DNA from: Symsagittifera roscoffensis
Taxonomy: Eukaryota > Xenacoelomorpha > Acoela > Convolutidae
Assembly: GCF_963678635.1 (NCBI RefSeq)
Contig: NC_087064.1
Coordinates: forward strand, 73,905,465-73,969,464
Length of the DNA stretch: 64,000 bases
Direction: 5' to 3'
This document shows, in pieces, positions 54,713 to 64,000 of this stretch (positions are counted from its first letter, which is position 1; each line of letters begins with the position of its first letter). The position numbers were made by a program, and so were the translations under genes. The notes beneath the pieces are model-generated. The model was not told where the DNA came from, ran no database searches, and was given only the letters and a program-made list of their open reading frames with translations.

Positions 54713-56231
54713 CTTCCCCCCAGATTTCACTCAAGTCGTCCCTCTGTTCTTTCGGCACTGTGCCTCGGATTTTCCTGAACAGCTTGTGTGAGTGATGCGA
54801 CATCCGAGCCAGTCTTACGCATTTGGGCACTGAGAAGGCTTTGTCTATTAATACCCTTTGGCTGGATACCTCCACCATCGCCATGTGCAATGGATAGTGG
54901 CTACCACATAGGTTGGCCATCACTGACCCCACTAAGGACTTCGCATTTAGAGGCAGACCATAGGCTTCGCTCATGGGAAATCCCATTTCCGCTTCAAGTC
55001 CAACCTTCCAGCTCTTGATGTGTTTCTGGGTTACTTGCAACACCCCGGGCCATGACTCCACACTCAACGCAGTCACCAAGTGGTGTTCTGACTCTAGCCT
55101 CTCCATTGACTGGAGACTGCCAATTCTTGAGAAGAATCCCAGAGCTGTTGCTAGGTTCACCGTGGTACTCGCATAACACTCAGCCGCGATCTGTATTTCA
55201 CTCTTCTCCCTTTCGGCAATGTCTTCAAACCAGGTGACTAGGTCTTCTTTCTGGAAGGACTGTATCCTGACGCATGACCGTCCATCACAGGTGTGCTCGC
55301 CATTTCCACACGTCGAATCAAGACAACTGCCCGGCTCCATTTTCTTCACAGACCATAGTCTACTCGTCACTTCACTTGACTCCTTCACCTGAGGCAGGAT
55401 CAGTTTATGCACTATACTCAGTGTCGCCAGATCTTCATCCTTTGCTGGTGCTAATCTCACTCGCTCCGTGACTTCCTCGATCAGGCCCGCATGGGCATGT
55501 GGACACCAGGAGGGCCTCAGCAATTTCCACACCACTCCCAGATTCGTGACCAACATGCCATTCCCGTCACCCATCTTCAGTTCGACTCTTTTACTTGAGC
55601 GCGGCACACTTATTACTTCTGGTGCCTTCTCGAGAATCAAACCTAAGCTAGATCTCTCCCTCTCTACAGTGTCTATCCCCACTATCTTCTCTGTCCAGAA
55701 CTTTAGCAGCTCCGCCACCTCGTAATTCCTGTGAGCGCCTCCGGCTTCCGAGTCCAGGAAAGGGTTGTATGCCATCCCCATGACTCCAGACACATACTGG
55801 TACTCTCCCTTTTTATTGGGTTTCAAGTACTCTCCTGACGAGGCCAAGTTACGGTGCACGTCGTGTTTCTCCTCGAATTTCTTGTTGTAGAATCTCCGTA
55901 TCTCATCTAACTTCCTGTGGCTCTCTAGAGACTGCCTGGAACCATCCTCCTTTTCTATCCCAGTACTCTGGTATACGTTCAAGATGACTGCTGAGACTCT
56001 CCTTTCCACCGTCTTGCTTCCGATTGCTCTTTGGTGACATGCTAGGATGGTACTATCAGTCATCATCGACATTATCCACCTCAAGAAACAGGTAGCATCT
56101 TTCCTCCTTGCCAGACTCAAGCCTGAGTTATCCCTAGCAACGTGTTGCATCAGCGCTTGATACAACTCTACATTCTTGCCTCCCAACTTCAACTTATCAT
56201 ACGACGTCAGTGTCTCTAGCTCTATTCCCAC
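54687..56231 (-). pseudogene. ORF2 segment with a cysteine cluster (514 codons), unknown family
   Basis: The longest open segment of this part. Mixed alpha/beta composition. A cluster with spacing C-x4-C-x6-C-x4-C (CLDSTCGNGEHTCDGRSC) around residue 315 could bind zinc. The N-terminal third is helical and basic (ARRKDATCFLRWIMSMM). Upstream the same frame continues to about 56350 except for one TGA near 56238. The C-terminus is truncated by the inverted duplication. I do not recognise the fold. Confidence 0.5.
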
Positions 56232-56359
56232 CAGGCTTCACGCGAACATCAGTTGTCCAGCTGTTCTAATGAAGGGATTCGCCATCAACGGCGATGCCGA
56301 TGAGGATGTTCTCATCGCTTCTTCAAAATGATCCCTCAACAAGTTCTGCCAAGTTCTCT

Positions 56360-57304
56360 TCAGTTGGCTCCCCAATTCCAATTCGTTGATATCAGCTTCT
56401 TTAGGCAGTCTTCCAATTCCTTCAATGTTTCCAGGGCTGGAGGTCGGGAGGTGTTCCTCGTTTTATTCTTCTCAAGAGGATCGCTAGTCACTGGCTTCCC
56501 AGTGGCCTGATGTTCATTTGAGACCCATTCTTTGCCGACGTCCACTTTCCATGTCTGCCCGCTCGTCGAACCTCGTTTCATTTTTGTCCTCTGAGGCTTG
56601 AAGTCTTCTTCCGTTGTCGAGCTGATGGGGATCTCCATCTCTCTTTCTACCTCGAGCAGTTTCCTTGGTTCTTAGCTACTCTTGTAGGCTGCTGTCTTCC
56701 ATCGTGCCAGAACCATGGGGGCCGTCTCTCTCAAGTTTTTCTCCGAGATCGCATCCGCCGAAGGACTACTCAATCCCTCCACCTCTCTCTTTCTCTTGCG
56801 AGACCTCACGTCTTTACTTGGGGGCGTTGCCGTTATCATCACTGATTCGACTTCTTTGTCTCCACCCAACCCTTCCAACTCTTGCCTCCCCCCTGCTCGA
56901 GCCTTAAGGATATTAGTACTTTTAATTATATTATTAGTTTCGACTTTATCCCCCCTTACACTTTCAATTATTTTATTGACAGTTTTTTGTTTCAGAGTAG
57001 AGCTGTCTTTACATTCATCTTCTTTGGTCTTCTGTGATGCCTTCCTCAACTCGAACATCTTGCTCAGCAATTCTCCTCTAGCTTTCTCCTCCAGACCCGT
57101 CCCCATCAGGACAGGCTCTCCGAACTTCACCACTGTGTCCCACAGTTCTTCTTTGAAATCATCCAATGTGATCTCGCCATTCACTTCTTGATTGAAATCG
57201 CTCAAGAATTCTCGCCAAGCGTCCTCATCCAGAGTGCCTAGGAACGCATCCCTGTTTCCCTCGAAGGTGTTCTTCTCCTTTCCTTCTGCGCTCAGGAATA
57301 TCAT
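56360..57304 (-). pseudogene. ORF2 segment, charged Lys/Glu-rich, one in-frame stop
   Basis: 57304-56672 (210 codons) and 56638-56360 (92 codons) share a frame and are separated by a TAG at 56672. An acidic N-terminal part (EDAWREFLSDFNQEVNGEI) is followed by a basic segment with a likely nuclear localisation signal (RSRKRKREVEG). Probably a linker region of a larger protein. No domain recognised. Confidence 0.45.
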
Positions 57305-57311
57305 TACTATA

Positions 57312-58925
57312 TTAGGAATCTCGCTCGTCAGTGGTAACTCTAGATTCTTGCGGGGAGAATTCCTCCTCTGATGGCTTTGGCTCCGGCGTGTTTCCCATTT
57401 CCATGTCCTCTCCTGCCTCGCTGAGGGTCTCGTCCATGCTTTCCTCTCCTGATTCTACTCTTCTTCTCTCAAGAATCTTCCTGAATCGATCTTCTACAGG
57501 GCCGCTCCTTTTATCCCCAGGCGTGCCCACTGACATGGGTGATGGGGTCGTTGGACCCGGTTTCTTGTATTCTTGTATCCAGCTCCTTCCCCTCCTGTCT
57601 CATCTCAACTTGCTCCAGTCCATAAGGTGCCCGGTATCTTCTCGTGGCAAACTTCATCTCGTCCTTTAGTGCAATGTGTCCTTCCTCCACGATCATCCTG
57701 CCATCATCCCACACCGGCAACAAGTTCTCCAGACCCGCCCGCTCAAGTGTTCTCAAGACTTCTCGCACCTCGAATTTCGGGGGCATCGAGCCTCTCATCT
57801 TCTTTGCTTGAGTCGTCCATGAGTTTATTTTTATATCGCAAGTGTGAAAATAAACTGCTGCAGTGTAGCCGATGAATAGGGGATCCCAGCCATCGGTGAA
57901 TTCCCTCTGTTGCTCTTCAGCCGCTGCTCTCGCGAACAGGGACGGGACCACCAGGGAACTGTTCATTCCCAGGGTCATTCTCCTTACTGTTGGGAACTCT
58001 GGAATGCTTGTTGGTAGGACTTCCTTCTCCAGTATTGCCCCTAGCTCCCTCTTCACCAACTCGAAGCTCTTCTTCCATGTGGGAATTCTCAAGACCTCTT
58101 GTCCACTCGCCGTCAGGGGATTTACGTTCCAGAACTTGGGGTAAGTTTCGATGGGGCCTTCGCGTTTACCTCCCATCCTACACTGCAGTTGTCCTCGGAA
58201 ACTGTATACCATCAACTCTGGATCCTTCACTTTTCCGAAGAGCACCGTGTTGCTCATTTTTGCCCTCAGCACCTCCTGCTGACACCAATTGAGTGTCGTC
58301 CCATCAAGTATACTTATAAGGCTCAAGTGGGTCACTGAGTAGCGATAAGCTGTCACCAGAGGGTCTGGAAACGCGTATGTCACGGCCGGTCCATAAATGC
58401 ATGTTACGACCTCCTCCAGCCCCCGGATTATCCCCATGGGGTCCGATCTCATTGCCAGGCACAGGTCTGTCAACAGAGGCATGCCCCCATTCACTTTCCT
58501 CCATTCATCTCGCGTCTTTGGGTTCTTCTCTTCACCAGTCAGGTGTCGGTTCTGCATCAGGAGGTACTGTACTAGCAGCGTCTTCAGCCCGGCAGCACAC
58601 TTATATGAATAGGTGTCAATGCTATGCTCGAGTGGGTTTTTCCCATCGACAGGGGCTCCCCATATTTTGTTAGTCGATGAAACGACACCAGTTCACCATG
58701 GGTCAGGAGCACCAATGCCAGATATCCGTCAATCCGGAGAGTTTCCACACCCCGACTGAACATGTACGGTGGACCCATATTGAACAGGTACCTCGGGTAA
58801 ACCAGGTACAGTGCCAGCAACAAGCTGATGGGCATGTTCAGGATTTCTTGTACAAAGGCTCCAAAGATAGTCTCTTTTGCACTAAACACTCTAGCCATGA
58901 ACTCCTTTCCCCAACAAGGACTCAA
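57312..58925 (-). pseudogene. ORF2 segment (about 520 codons), frameshifted, unknown fold
   Basis: Three frames in succession: 58925-58584 (hydrophobic helices ILNMPISLLLALYLVYPRYL), 58557-57511 (348 codons, with AYRYSVTHLSLISILDGTTL and GWDPLFIGYTAAVYFHTCDI) and 57536-57312 (acidic Ser/Glu-rich). The frame switches near 58590 and 57520 look like single-base changes, since the protein character continues across them. The middle part seems globular. No family recognised. Confidence 0.45.
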
Positions 58926-58962
58926 GAACTCAAGAATCTTGTGATTTCTCCTCGTCCTCAGC

Positions 58963-60009
58963 TCACCCTTTGCGTGCTCCCTCCAGAATCCTCCAATTGT
59001 GACCTCGTTGGCCGCTGTGACGAACCCTCGTCATTTCCCTTTTCTCGGCCACTTCCAGCTGCTCCTCAAGAAAATCCCAGATTTGCTTCACAAGAGGTGG
59101 AGCATTCTCCCTCGTCTTCTCCGTAGCGTTTTCCAACCTTGGTGCCAGGAAGGGCCATCTGCCTCTTTCTTGTGTCAGTCGATACACCATCGACTCCAGT
59201 TGCTTCTCCGTTGCGGCTACGTTCTTCCTTTCATTGCTCGGTCCTCTAGACTTACTGGTGGAGCTTGTGATAGTTAACTCCATGCTTCGAAACCACAGGC
59301 TCGCCGTCAGGTGAGTTACTATCGGATGGTCATCCCCTATAGCCGGACTGAGCTTGAGTTGCCTGGCGAAGTTTGATATCTCCAGCAAGAGGACCTCGTC
59401 CAATACAATGAGGATGTCTGCCAACTCGTAGAAGCCCCTCAACGCGTGGGACACATCTGCCCACGCCGCCGCCAGTTCTGACTTGCGAAGCCTCAAGTTC
59501 GTCGGTTCCAACTCTCGATTGGGAGCTGCCATCAGGATGCGCCCCCCATTCCCTTCAGCTATCAAGATCAAGACCGCATATACAAATTGCTGAACGTGAG
59601 GCATGCTCGCGTACCCGGGGGAAGTCGTGAACACCACTCTCGTCTTGGAACCAAATCGTGAATTAATGTTCTCCTGTACCTCATTCATCGCTGCAAATAA
59701 CGTCTGGATGGCTTCCCAGACTCTCTTCGGCGCTGGTTGCTCACCCTTGAGCTGCTCAAGAAACCCCGTCGCATGCAGGTGGTCATTCATTCCCGCAAAC
59801 AGTAATAGCTCGAGCTCGCAAGGCATCTCCGATTTTATTGCTACCACCAATGTTAACATTTGGTTCAGCTCCGCTCCCGGTAGTGAGTATATCAAAGTTT
59901 CCGGCCAGAACAACTTGGGTGACGTTCCCTCGAAGTCTGATCCCGCTATGATGACCACCCTCGCAGCGGCTGGATCTGCTCTGTCGTAAACTGCCAAGGT
60001 CTTGGCCAA
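58963..60009 (-). pseudogene. ORF2 segment with a possible second SGNH-like domain (348 codons)
   Basis: The first 80 residues have a beta-strand followed by IIAGSDFEGTSP (block-I-like, with GSD in place of GDS) and later LLLFAGMNDHLHATGF (block-III-like GxND). The spacing of about 47 residues matches the SGNH hydrolase plan. A catalytic Asp/His block V is not obvious. The C-terminal half is helical and basic (REMTRVRHSGQRGHNW). It is joined to the preceding frame by a one-base shift near 59990. The usual family activity is ester or acyl hydrolysis. Activity here is doubtful because the Ser is displaced. Confidence 0.45.
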
Positions 60010-62195
60010 TTGGGTGTTCCCGCAGGGTTTCCGTATCTAGGATCGTCTGCCAACCTCGTACCTTCATAAGCGGCATCCGGCAGTTCCACTTTGTCCACCA
60101 CCCTCAACTGTGCTGGGGTTGCCAACCTAATTCTGGCAATGCTTGTTCGATGCTTGGGAGGCTCCACCACGAGTCTCGGACTCCCCACCAACTTGAGAGG
60201 CCTGTAATTGATGGGTCCCATGACCGATTTTGTGGGAATCCCAGTCAGATCCGCCGTCTCCATTGTTTTCGCTCTTGAGAAATGCGTCTCGTGAGCCTTC
60301 AGCCAGTCCACGCACTGGGGTCTACCCAAGTCTTCATGTGACACTCGCTCAAGACCCAAAGCTTCCGCCAACTCTTGCCTGCACTCCAGATCTTCCAAGT
60401 CCAGCTCTTTCACCTTCTCCACATATATCGACCTACTGGCCTCCGCTGGCCTCTCCACCCTCTTGCTCTCCACCACCACCACCGAGGATATTACCGAACT
60501 CTGAGGTGTTGATGACGTCGCCTCCTCGGCCTCCATGAGTGCTGCGCCTGGTAATCTGGTCCGGCTGCTCCTCGAGCTGTCTCTAGAATCGGCCGTCGTT
60601 CCCAGGCGACTGGATAAAGCTCTTGGGTTGAAGAAAGGTGGATTTCGGGGTGGCCCGAACGTGATTTGGGCCGTCTCTAGCAACTCTGCCTCCAACGCGC
60701 TTATGTGCCTTTGGAAGACATCATTCAACCACTCTACTCCCCTGGGCCTGTCAAAGTGAATCCCGTCTGAGGATGCGTCGTCGGGGAAAACAGATCGCTC
60801 CATCTGCTCGGCTACGTCCAGTAATCCAACGGGGAGGACACTCCTCTGATGTATTTTCCTGATTATTTAGTTCAGGTTTCGCACCTCCGTGTTCATCTCC
60901 ATCGCGTGCTGGTCCGCCTTCATGTTGTAAGGAATGGTACACACCGTGAGAATGGCAGGATCCATTTGAATCCGCAATTCCTCAAGGATGCAGCTCATCT
61001 TGTCATGTAGCCTCGTCACCTTCCTGGCCTCCCCCCTGGACACGTCATTCGTCCCGATCATTAGAGTTACCGTGTATACTCTTGCCATCCCTAGCATCTC
61101 AAGTGTTGCCAACATCTGTGGTGTCGCAGCTCCAGCGAAACTCAAGATCCCTGTTTGCCAATGTGATTGAATCCGGGTCAGCATCCGCAACAGGCTGTCC
61201 CCTACGATCAGGTGGACCGCCCCTTCCGGCACACGTGGCTGCGTGAGGTATTCCACCCAAGCCGCGTCATGGAAACAATCCCTCCTGACTCTCTGTGCCG
61301 TGCTCCAATCCATGCGATTGTGCCTGTGGTATCTGCCTTCCGTGTTTTTCTTGTAGCTTGAGATCACCACACTTCTGATAGGTTGCTCCCTCCACGTCAG
61401 GGGTAACTCCACTCTTGCCGGGCTCTCACAATTCCTTAGTTGTAGTCTCTCGTGTAATTCTTTCAGGCGTGACGAGCTGCCGCTCACCTGACTGCTGCTC
61501 GGGGTTGAACTCGGGGTATACCCAGGCAGTGCGACGTCCATCAATGAACGTATCGGTTGTGTCTCTAGGCCATGCAGGGAGGACGTTGACTCAGTTGGTA
61601 TCCATACCTCCAAACCCTCATTCATATGCTCCTGAGCCGCGCGGTCAAGGTTAAATCGCCCCTTCGATCTGGGAGCTTTGTCCACCTCCATACGCGACTC
61701 TGGCCTTGAGCCGGTAGCCATTCGCTCCTTGGGCCTGGCTCCCTTCTGCCTATCGAGCTCGCGTTGTCGTTGCTGGATTCTCTCAAGTTCCGACTTCAGC
61801 TGTTCACAATTCGCGGCATTCTCTCGCACCCTTTGTTCTTGTAGATGCTCGGCCTTCAGCATATCAAGTTCCCTCCGCGCTTGGTCCTTCTCGACGACCG
61901 CTTGATCTCTCTCCAGATTTGCCTGATCTCTCTCCAGCTTCGCTTGATCCCGGTCGAGGTTCGCTTTGCTCCTCTTCCGCTGAGTCCTCTCAAGTTCTCT
62001 CTTCAGATTACTGAGATCCGGATACGCTTCTCCCATTTGTTGCGCTCGCGTCATCGATGGCATCTTACTCGTGCTCTGGCCCGTAGATCTTGCTGATGGT
62101 CTGATCGGTAGTGGGAATTCTCCTGCGCCATACTCGGTGTTGTTGCCCAAGCCAGGGTTCCTTGCCAAGTCGAATCCCCTTACTCCTCCATCCAC
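59946..62195 (-). pseudogene. ORF2 segment: coiled coil plus SGNH/GDSL-hydrolase domain
   Basis: 62195-60867 (442 codons) and 60803-59946 (285 codons) lie in the same frame, separated by a TAA at 60867. Residues 60-150 form a repetitive coiled coil (KLERDQANLERDQAVVEKDQ). Residues 325-442 and onward are an SGNH hydrolase: block I VGDSLLRML (331-339, Ser nucleophile in GDS), block III MIGTNDVSRG (about 379-388) and, after the stop, block V DGIHF (Asp and His). All four consensus blocks I could check are intact, but the in-frame stop falls between blocks III and V. A Ser/Pro linker and an alpha-helical part with ELDLEDLECRQELAEALGLE follow. Confidence 0.7.
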
Positions 62196-62210
62196 ATTCC
62201 AGGACAGCCA

Positions 62211-62480
62211 TCAGGTTTGCTCTTGGTTGGATTTTCCATCAGTGGTGTAACCGACCATTAGAACCGCTTCTGTTGCAGACTCCCGGCATTCGCCCTGTTC
62301 TTCCAATTGGAGGATGGCGTTCAGCATCACCGCCATTCTCTCGTCCACTTGGGTGTAATCCAGATCCCTCAGGCGTCTGTACAGCTCATCTAGTGTGGGC
62401 CTTTTCAGAGCCGACGGCATGGACTTCCAGAATCGATCTGCCATTTCTATAATTTCTAGATGATCTTGAGTATTACCCAA
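62211..62480 (-). pseudogene. N-terminal part of ORF2 (89 codons)
   Basis: Same frame as the coiled-coil segment, separated from it by a TGA at 62211. It contains DELYRRLRDLDYTQVDERMA, an alpha-helical region resembling a dimerisation helix. The ATG at 62444 (MADRFWKSM) is the likely start, because a row of direct repeats lies just upstream on the minus strand. Confidence 0.55.
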
Positions 62481-62560
62481 CTTGTGAATTACCTAGCAAC
62501 TTGAGAACTACCTTAGCAACTTGAGAACTACCTGAGCAACTTGAGAATTAACTTCTTGAA
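62473..62560. repeat. Direct repeats just upstream of ORF2
   Basis: The block GCAACTTGAGAACTACCT or a close variant occurs three times in a row with 24-26-base periodicity, followed by variants (CAACTTGTG, CTTCTTGAAG). It contains the CTTGAG motif that is over-represented across the whole unit. It could be a promoter, a protein-binding array or a remnant of a terminal repeat. Confidence 0.6.
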
Positions 62561-62877
62561 GCGTTGTTCAACTTGTGTGTTCGTTCAAGAACTTCTTTTC
62601 TTTCTATTGAGTGTAGTTGGGTAGTCAATTTTGACCTTACCAAATCAATCGGAAAATAACACTTGATCTTTAGACTAACATGCTATGTTCCTAACCTAAA
62701 ACCCCCTTGCCACTATAGTTAAAACCTTATCCTTTTCGTTCTACTAAAATAGTTCAATTGGAAGTTTTCTAAAAGCATGCAGATTCATTTTATGTTTTAG
62801 CACCATCAATCATTTAAAATTTAATTGTCATGCCAATCGCGTTTTAAGATCCTTTTACCTGTGCCGTGCCCCAATAC
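62481..62877. other. Non-coding spacer between ORF1 and ORF2
   Basis: About 400 A+T-rich bases with stops in all frames, unlike the G+C-richer ORFs around it. It contains the direct repeats described separately. A polyadenylation signal for ORF1 or a promoter for ORF2 would be expected here. I cannot identify either. Confidence 0.5.
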
Positions 62878-63729
62878 CTAACTTGAGATCCCCTCGTACC
62901 CAACTCGAGACCCCCATGTACCCGACTCAGGCATGCTCAAGTAGTATTTCTTGTGCAGATGTATCATTATCTCCGTTTCCGCGAAGACCGCGTATAGTTC
63001 CCTTGGGCTCAACTTGCCCCTGTTTGGGTCATAGACCGGCATTGAAACCTCCGTTATCCTTCTTTCAATCATGAAGTCTCGTAGTCTTGTTAGTGCCAAC
63101 ATCACGTGTTCAGGATCGATCGTGTTCCTGTCATTGACCCTCGTCACTAGGAAGCACAGGTATTTGCCCAGGACTTGTGCTACTGATGGTGGAAGCGCAG
63201 CCATTCCTCCCAGCCCCGGTCTCTGTCTAAACAGAAACTCCACGTTCTGGCACTCTCTCTTGAAGTCGGCCTCCAGTCTTGATTTGAAACTCATGTCCGC
63301 CGTTATACAGATTGCGCTAGTCTTGTCTGACAGAATGAAGTCACTATCCGTTATCAGGATGTTTTCCGCGTATTCGTTTGGTATTTCAAACTTCAGTTTG
63401 AAATTCCGTCCTATGGTAGGCTCAGCTTCCTCCCCATCCAGTTCCAGTCCGCTCGTTTCTCTCACTTCCCTGAGTTTCTTTATCATCAAATTTTCGGTGT
63501 GGGTAAGTCCTACCCCCACTCCCCGGACAAAAATATTTATCGACGTCCCCGTCGATTGTGCTGGGTTCATATTGTCTGGTGGAATCTCTAGCGGCCTGTC
63601 TGTTGCTGTCCAGCCGAAGAGGGGATTTTCCGTTTTCATGTGCTTTCCCGCTGATACGTCCACTTGTTGTATGCATTGTCCTTCGTCGCCTCCGTTCTTG
63701 ACATCGCGCATCCATTCTAGTATCCTCAA
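62878..63729 (-). CDS. C-terminal part of ORF1: degenerate macro domain (283 codons)
   Basis: Residues about 121-262 match the macro domain of the TARG1/Poa1p type by order of elements. An initial strand with ILITDSDFIL is followed by helical FKSRLEADFKRE, the strand GKYLCFLVTRVND (family pattern Y-I-Y-Y-L-I-T-K), helix DPEHVMLALTRLRDFM, strand RITEVSMPVYD (family S-M-P) and a final helix and strand (ELYAVFA, IMIHLH). The glycine-rich loop after SMP and the first phosphate loop are not conserved, so ADP-ribose binding may be lost. The upstream 120 residues are unassigned. It continues in frame with the segment at the right edge across a TAA. Confidence 0.6.
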   Translation of the reverse strand: MRILEWMRDVKNGGDEGQCIQQVDVSAGKHMKTENPLFGWTATDRPLEIPPDNMNPAQSTGTSINIFVRGVGVGLTHTENLMIKKLREVRETSGLELDGEEAEPTIGRNFKLKFEIPNEYAENILITDSDFILSDKTSAICITADMSFKSRLEADFKRECQNVEFLFRQRPGLGGMAALPPSVAQVLGKYLCFLVTRVNDRNTIDPEHVMLALTRLRDFMIERRITEVSMPVYDPNRGKLSPRELYAVFAETEIMIHLHKKYYLSMPESGTWGSRVGYEGISS

Positions 63730-63762
63730 GTTCGTATTCTCCCTCCTCTCTATCTCTCTCTG

Positions 63763-64000
63763 TTACAAATCCTTTTCCCGCTCTGGTGTCGAGTGGTCTT
63801 CCTGTGGGTAGTGTTCATTATCATTGATGATTTGCCATTCGTCAACAGCTGCTAGTTCGCCCACACTTAGTAGCTCTTTGCTTAGGTCATCGGGCTGTAT
63901 CTTATCAATCAGGAAATCGTCTCCGTGCCTGTTGTACCTCATGCCTGTCTGTTTGCGATTGCCACTCCTTGTCCCCGCTGGTATTGATAAGTCTGGTTCT
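63763..64000 (-). pseudogene. ORF1, upstream segment running off the window
   Basis: The minus-strand frame is open from the window edge to a TAA at 63763-63765 (about 78 codons). The same frame resumes immediately in the macro-domain segment, so this is probably one ORF with a single nonsense mutation. The composition is acidic (DFLIDKIQPDDLSKELLSVG). The upstream domains, which may include the polymerase or transposase of the element, are outside the window. Confidence 0.5.

Noticed and set aside
54464-63811. Many + strand frames of 60-246 codons opposite the unknown element
   Set aside because: They are mirror frames of the longer minus-strand ORFs, Ser/Pro/Leu-rich in the way antisense frames are, and have no starts or motifs that support expression.

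Overview
The window is A+T-rich animal-type genomic DNA. It holds one spliced gene with canonical GT-AG introns of hundreds to thousands of bases, dense transposable elements, foldback repeats and satellite-like tandem repeats. I see no bacterial operons, no tRNA or rRNA genes and no CRISPR array. The mix of Ty3/gypsy elements, Penelope-like retroelements and hAT-like or MITE-like repeats fits a non-model, probably aquatic, invertebrate. I cannot name the species.

Layout. (1) 1-3535 is non-coding, with a 1.35 kb foldback structure. (2) About 3536-18706, + strand, is the 3' part of an NHL-repeat gene of TRIM-NHL or lin-41 type. Seven exons from 3943 join in frame to 600 codons including the stop. 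A coiled-coil exon at 3536-3675 may precede them, so the real N-terminus may lie upstream. (3) Intron 1 carries a 3.47 kb internally deleted Ty3/gypsy element (5633-9105, minus strand) with 230-231 bp LTRs, a 4-bp target duplication and a textbook -1 frameshift heptamer. Later introns carry hairpins and MITE-like copies. (4) 18707-24576 is a repeat graveyard: inverted MITE copies, an ATCGAT cluster and three tandem-repeat families.

(5) 24577-46904, minus strand, is one 22.3 kb LTR retrotransposon. It has two 410-bp LTRs (TG...CA, about 2% diverged) and the target duplication ATGC. Besides Gag and Pol (protease, RT, RNase H, integrase, GPY/F module) it has two ORFs before gag. After pol come a small membrane protein, a Pro/Ser-rich ORF, an envelope-like glycoprotein region and an accessory module. 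That module was recently duplicated in tandem as two 3,430-bp copies about 0.4% apart. Gag, pol and env are broken by stops and frameshifts, while most extra ORFs are open.

(6) 46905-49980 shows no gene. (7) 49980-52060 has remains of two Penelope-like elements in opposite orientation. (8) 52440-64000 is compositionally distinct and more G+C-rich, with long minus-strand reading frames that run off the right edge. I read two transcription-sized ORFs, both decayed. ORF1 ends in a macro (ADP-ribose-binding-like) domain. ORF2 contains a coiled coil, an SGNH/GDSL-hydrolase domain, a possible second SGNH-like domain and long stretches I cannot assign. There is no recognisable reverse transcriptase or transposase in view. 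This unit is the best candidate for an undescribed mobile element. It is also enriched in a short CTCAAG/CTTGAG motif, which recurs in direct repeats just before ORF2.
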